From the NCBI GenBank assembly GCA_007133145.1, contig SLNF01000099.1, forward strand, positions 1 through 5,958: a stretch of DNA of 5,958 bases. The letters run 5' to 3'. Position 1 is the first letter of the stretch; every line of letters starts with the position of its first letter. The translations under genes were made by a program, and so were the position numbers. Below are positions 3,838 through 5,958 of the stretch, piece by piece. The notes below the pieces were generated by a model. The model saw only the letters and a list, made by a program, of their open reading frames with translations, ran no database searches and was not told where the DNA came from. Source of the stretch: Nitriliruptorales bacterium. GTDB taxonomy: Bacteria; Actinomycetota; Nitriliruptoria; Euzebyales; Egibacteraceae.

Positions 3838-5958
3838 TCACGGCCGCCGTTCGTGTTCGATGATCTCGAGGAACTGCTCCGCTGAGATGATTGGTTTGCC
3901 GTATTCGCGGGCCTTCTTCGCTTTGCCAGACATCGAGCACGGGTCGTAGGCGACAAGCACGTCACACTTGCGCTTGGTGACCGTGGTGGTCTCTTCGAGG
4001 CCGGCCATCGCAGCTGCCGCCCGGAGCCGATCCTTCGTGAGATGGGCATGCTCCTCGCCCGACGGCGGCGAGCCAGTGAAGCAGACGCGCGCGCCGGCAG
4101 TGACCTCGAGTGCCGGACTCGTCGGTTGAGCATCGGGTGCCGAGACGTCGAGTTGGAAGGCGTCGGCGACTGTGGTGATCGCCGCGGTCGCGCGTTCGCT
4201 GACCGGGCCGTTGCCTGAGGCGGCGCTGAGAAGGCCGTTGCAGACGTCGTGTGCGGCTTCGCGGAGGTCCTCGCCTTCGAGACCTGCGGCGCGAGCCAGG
4301 GCGGCCGCTCGATCGGTGAGCTCACGTGCGCCGGTCGACACCCCTGGGGCCAGTGCAAGGAGGAGATCGAGCTTGGCGTGGGGCGGCAGGTTGTCGTGCC
4401 GCTCGATGAGCTTCGCGAGTGCCCAGGTGTCGCCGTAGGGCTCGCGGGGCAACGCGTAGTCCCCTCGGTGGGGGTGGACGTCTCGTGCGTCAAGGGGCTC
4501 CATCGGCAGCCGGGCGTCGGCCAGGGCCCTGGCGTGACGTGCGACCAGCGAGGCGCGGTCGTACGCGCTGTCAGAGGGCTGCGGTTCGAACCCGAGGTCG
4601 TGGTCCCGCAGGTCGACGCTGACACCCTCATCGGCTCCGGTTCCGTGCCAGTCGAGAAGCCGACTCAACCGTGCGCTGTCCTGGGTGACGAGGACCGTTC
4701 CGTGCAGCAGCCCCGCGAGCAGCCGCCGTAGTTCGGCGACGCTCGGGGCGGCGGCGACGTCCCCAGCAGTGATGCCTGCCTCGACGGCCTCGGTGATGTC
4801 GCGCATGGGGTTGACGAGGCTGGTGAACACGACCGGGTCGTCTCCCGGCTGCTGCCGGATCACGGCGATCTCGACGAGCTTGCTGTGGCTCGAGCCTCCG
4901 GTCTCGACGAAGCCGATGAAGGACTTCAGTGGGTCGCCGTAGCGCCTCCTCGAGGCCGTGGCCTTGGCGTGGAAGCGCCGGACCTCTGTGTCGGTGATGA
5001 CGTCGCGGAGCCGGAGCGGATGCTTGAGCGTCAGCCCCTCCAGGGAGACGCACCGGCTCAGCGCCACGTACAACTGCCCGGCCGCGAACACGCTCCGCCC
5101 TCGGTCGAAGACCACCTGCTCGAAGGTCTTGCCCTGGCTCTTGTGCACCGTGACGGCCCAGGCGAGCCGCAAGGGCAACTGCGTGAACGACCCTACGACT
5201 TCCGATCTGACGCCCCCGTCCTCCTGGCGGACCGGCCGGGTGATCTCCCACCGGTGAGGCGCGATCTCCACCACTTCGTCGCTGCCTCGAAGGCGGACGT
5301 CAACCCTCGGCCGACCGGAATCGCTGGCGACGTCGACGACTTCGCCGAGGGAGCCGTTGACGAAACGTTGGCCGTTGACGAGGGTCATGACCTGGGCCCC
5401 CACGGCGTAGGACAGGTCGAGTTCGGCCCGGTAGCGCGACGGGTCGAACTCACCAGTCACCGTCCCTTGGTGGCGGTGAATCGGGGTGCCCAATCCCTCG
5501 AGGCGCGATCGGTTGACGGCGTCGGCTGCGCGGTTGGTCGTGGTGAGGGTGATTGCGCCGTCGCCCGGTGCGGCCGCGCGGTCGCGGTCGACTCGCTCGT
5601 TGAGCTCCGCGAGTTCAGCCTCCGTTGCAGTGCCGTCGCGCACGGCGTTGAGCAAGGCGATGAAGCGATCGTCCCGCTGACGAACGACCTCGGTGAGTTC
5701 GATGGTCTCGACGTTGAGCCTTCTGAAGGCCTCAGCGGAGAAGAAGAACGGGCTGGCGTAGTGCCTCAGCGTCGCGTCATGTTCGTCGTCGACGACGACA
5801 GGGGGGAGTTGGCAGAGATCGCCCACGAACACCATCTGCACCCCGCCGAATGGCTCGTCGTCGCGGCGTCGGCGGCGCAGGGCGACATCCATCATGTCGA
5901 GGAGGTCCGCGCGCGCCATGGAGACCTCGTCGACGATGAGCATGTCGATGGCGTCGAG
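3838..5958 (-). CDS. Pif1/RecD-like DNA helicase fused to degenerate DEDDh exonuclease, helical region and BRCT domain (N-terminus cut by window edge)
   Basis: Partial: 706 residues are visible and the frame runs open through the right edge. The ATG at 5943 is internal, because LDAID precedes it and completes the helicase Walker B context. Counting from the first visible codon, the helicase half shows Walker B LIVDEVS (7-13), GDLCQLPPV (46-54), ELTEVVRQ (88-95), VTVHKSQGKTF (269-279) and LYVALSRC (296-303). Walker A must lie outside the window. Residues about 346-485 resemble a DnaQ-type exonuclease: FIGFVETGG, then LVEIAVI, LVNP, GITAGDV and RALADA. Its catalytic set is broken: the motif I Asp aligns with Phe350 (Glu352 kept), the motif II Asp with Leu431 and the motif III His with Ala476 (Asp481 kept). 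A helical stretch (about 520-605), possibly TerB-like, leads to a BRCT domain (about 622-701) with RVCFTG and SGKAKKARE, close to the DNA-ligase type. Pif1 enzymes are 5'-3' helicases acting on forks, G-quadruplexes and R-loops. The rest probably targets the enzyme to DNA or to partners. The helicase and BRCT calls are firm, the exonuclease-like call is good and the TerB-like call is tentative. Confidence 0.88.
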   Translation of the reverse strand, partial: LDAIDMLIVDEVSMARADLLDMMDVALRRRRRDDEPFGGVQMVFVGDLCQLPPVVVDDEHDATLRHYASPFFFSAEAFRRLNVETIELTEVVRQRDDRFIALLNAVRDGTATEAELAELNERVDRDRAAAPGDGAITLTTTNRAADAVNRSRLEGLGTPIHRHQGTVTGEFDPSRYRAELDLSYAVGAQVMTLVNGQRFVNGSLGEVVDVASDSGRPRVDVRLRGSDEVVEIAPHRWEITRPVRQEDGGVRSEVVGSFTQLPLRLAWAVTVHKSQGKTFEQVVFDRGRSVFAAGQLYVALSRCVSLEGLTLKHPLRLRDVITDTEVRRFHAKATASRRRYGDPLKSFIGFVETGGSSHSKLVEIAVIRQQPGDDPVVFTSLVNPMRDITEAVEAGITAGDVAAAPSVAELRRLLAGLLHGTVLVTQDSARLSRLLDWHGTGADEGVSVDLRDHDLGFEPQPSDSAYDRASLVARHARALADARLPMEPLDARDVHPHRGDYALPREPYGDTWALAKLIERHDNLPPHAKLDLLLALAPGVSTGARELTDRAAALARAAGLEGEDLREAAHDVCNGLLSAASGNGPVSERATAAITTVADAFQLDVSAPDAQPTSPALEVTAGARVCFTGSPPSGEEHAHLTKDRLRAAAAMAGLEETTTVTKRKCDVLVAYDPCSMSGKAKKAREYGKPIISAEQFLEIIEHERRP

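Noticed and set aside
5941..5943. ATG 5943 as the true start of the helicase
   Set aside because: It falls inside the Walker B context, the frame stays open to the window edge (LDAID precedes it), and a Pif1-type helicase without its Walker A domain would be non-functional. The gene is cut by the window.

Overview
High-GC DNA with strong GC bias at third codon positions. The GspE/PilB-type ATPase, the LppM-like lipoprotein and TANNNT-type -10 elements point to an actinobacterium or a deep-branching relative. The taxon cannot be fixed from the sequence alone.

Layout, left to right. A GC-rich hairpin at 2-21 probably ends the first gene. A minus-strand gene (34-1926) encodes a complete GspE/PilB-type secretion/pilus assembly ATPase with an added C-terminal double zinc ribbon. 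It is divergent from a plus-strand gene (1988-2761) for an LppM-like lipoprotein with a C-terminal membrane anchor. Only 61 bp separate the two chosen starts, and a possible promoter for the ATPase lies inside the start of the lipoprotein ORF. A convergent gap (2762-2970) rich in hairpins follows. Next is a minus-strand type II toxin-antitoxin operon: RHH antitoxin 3268-3513, then RelE/ParE-like toxin 2974-3261, 3 nt apart after the antitoxin stop codon. It has a putative leaderless promoter and an overlapping inverted repeat that suits autorepression. A gap of about 320 bp (3514-3837) holds the promoter/operator and two long inverted repeats but no convincing gene. The right third is a minus-strand gene (3838 to beyond 5958), cut by the window edge. 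It encodes a Pif1/RecD-like DNA helicase fused to a degenerate DEDDh (DnaQ-like) exonuclease domain, a helical, possibly TerB-like region and a C-terminal BRCT domain.

The four transcription units do not form one pathway. The ATPase and lipoprotein are envelope-related. The toxin-antitoxin pair is a self-contained accessory module. The helicase fusion is a DNA-metabolism gene. The most unusual items are the helicase/dead-exonuclease/BRCT fusion and the zinc-ribbon tail on the ATPase. No CRISPR array, insertion sequence, rRNA or tRNA was recognised.
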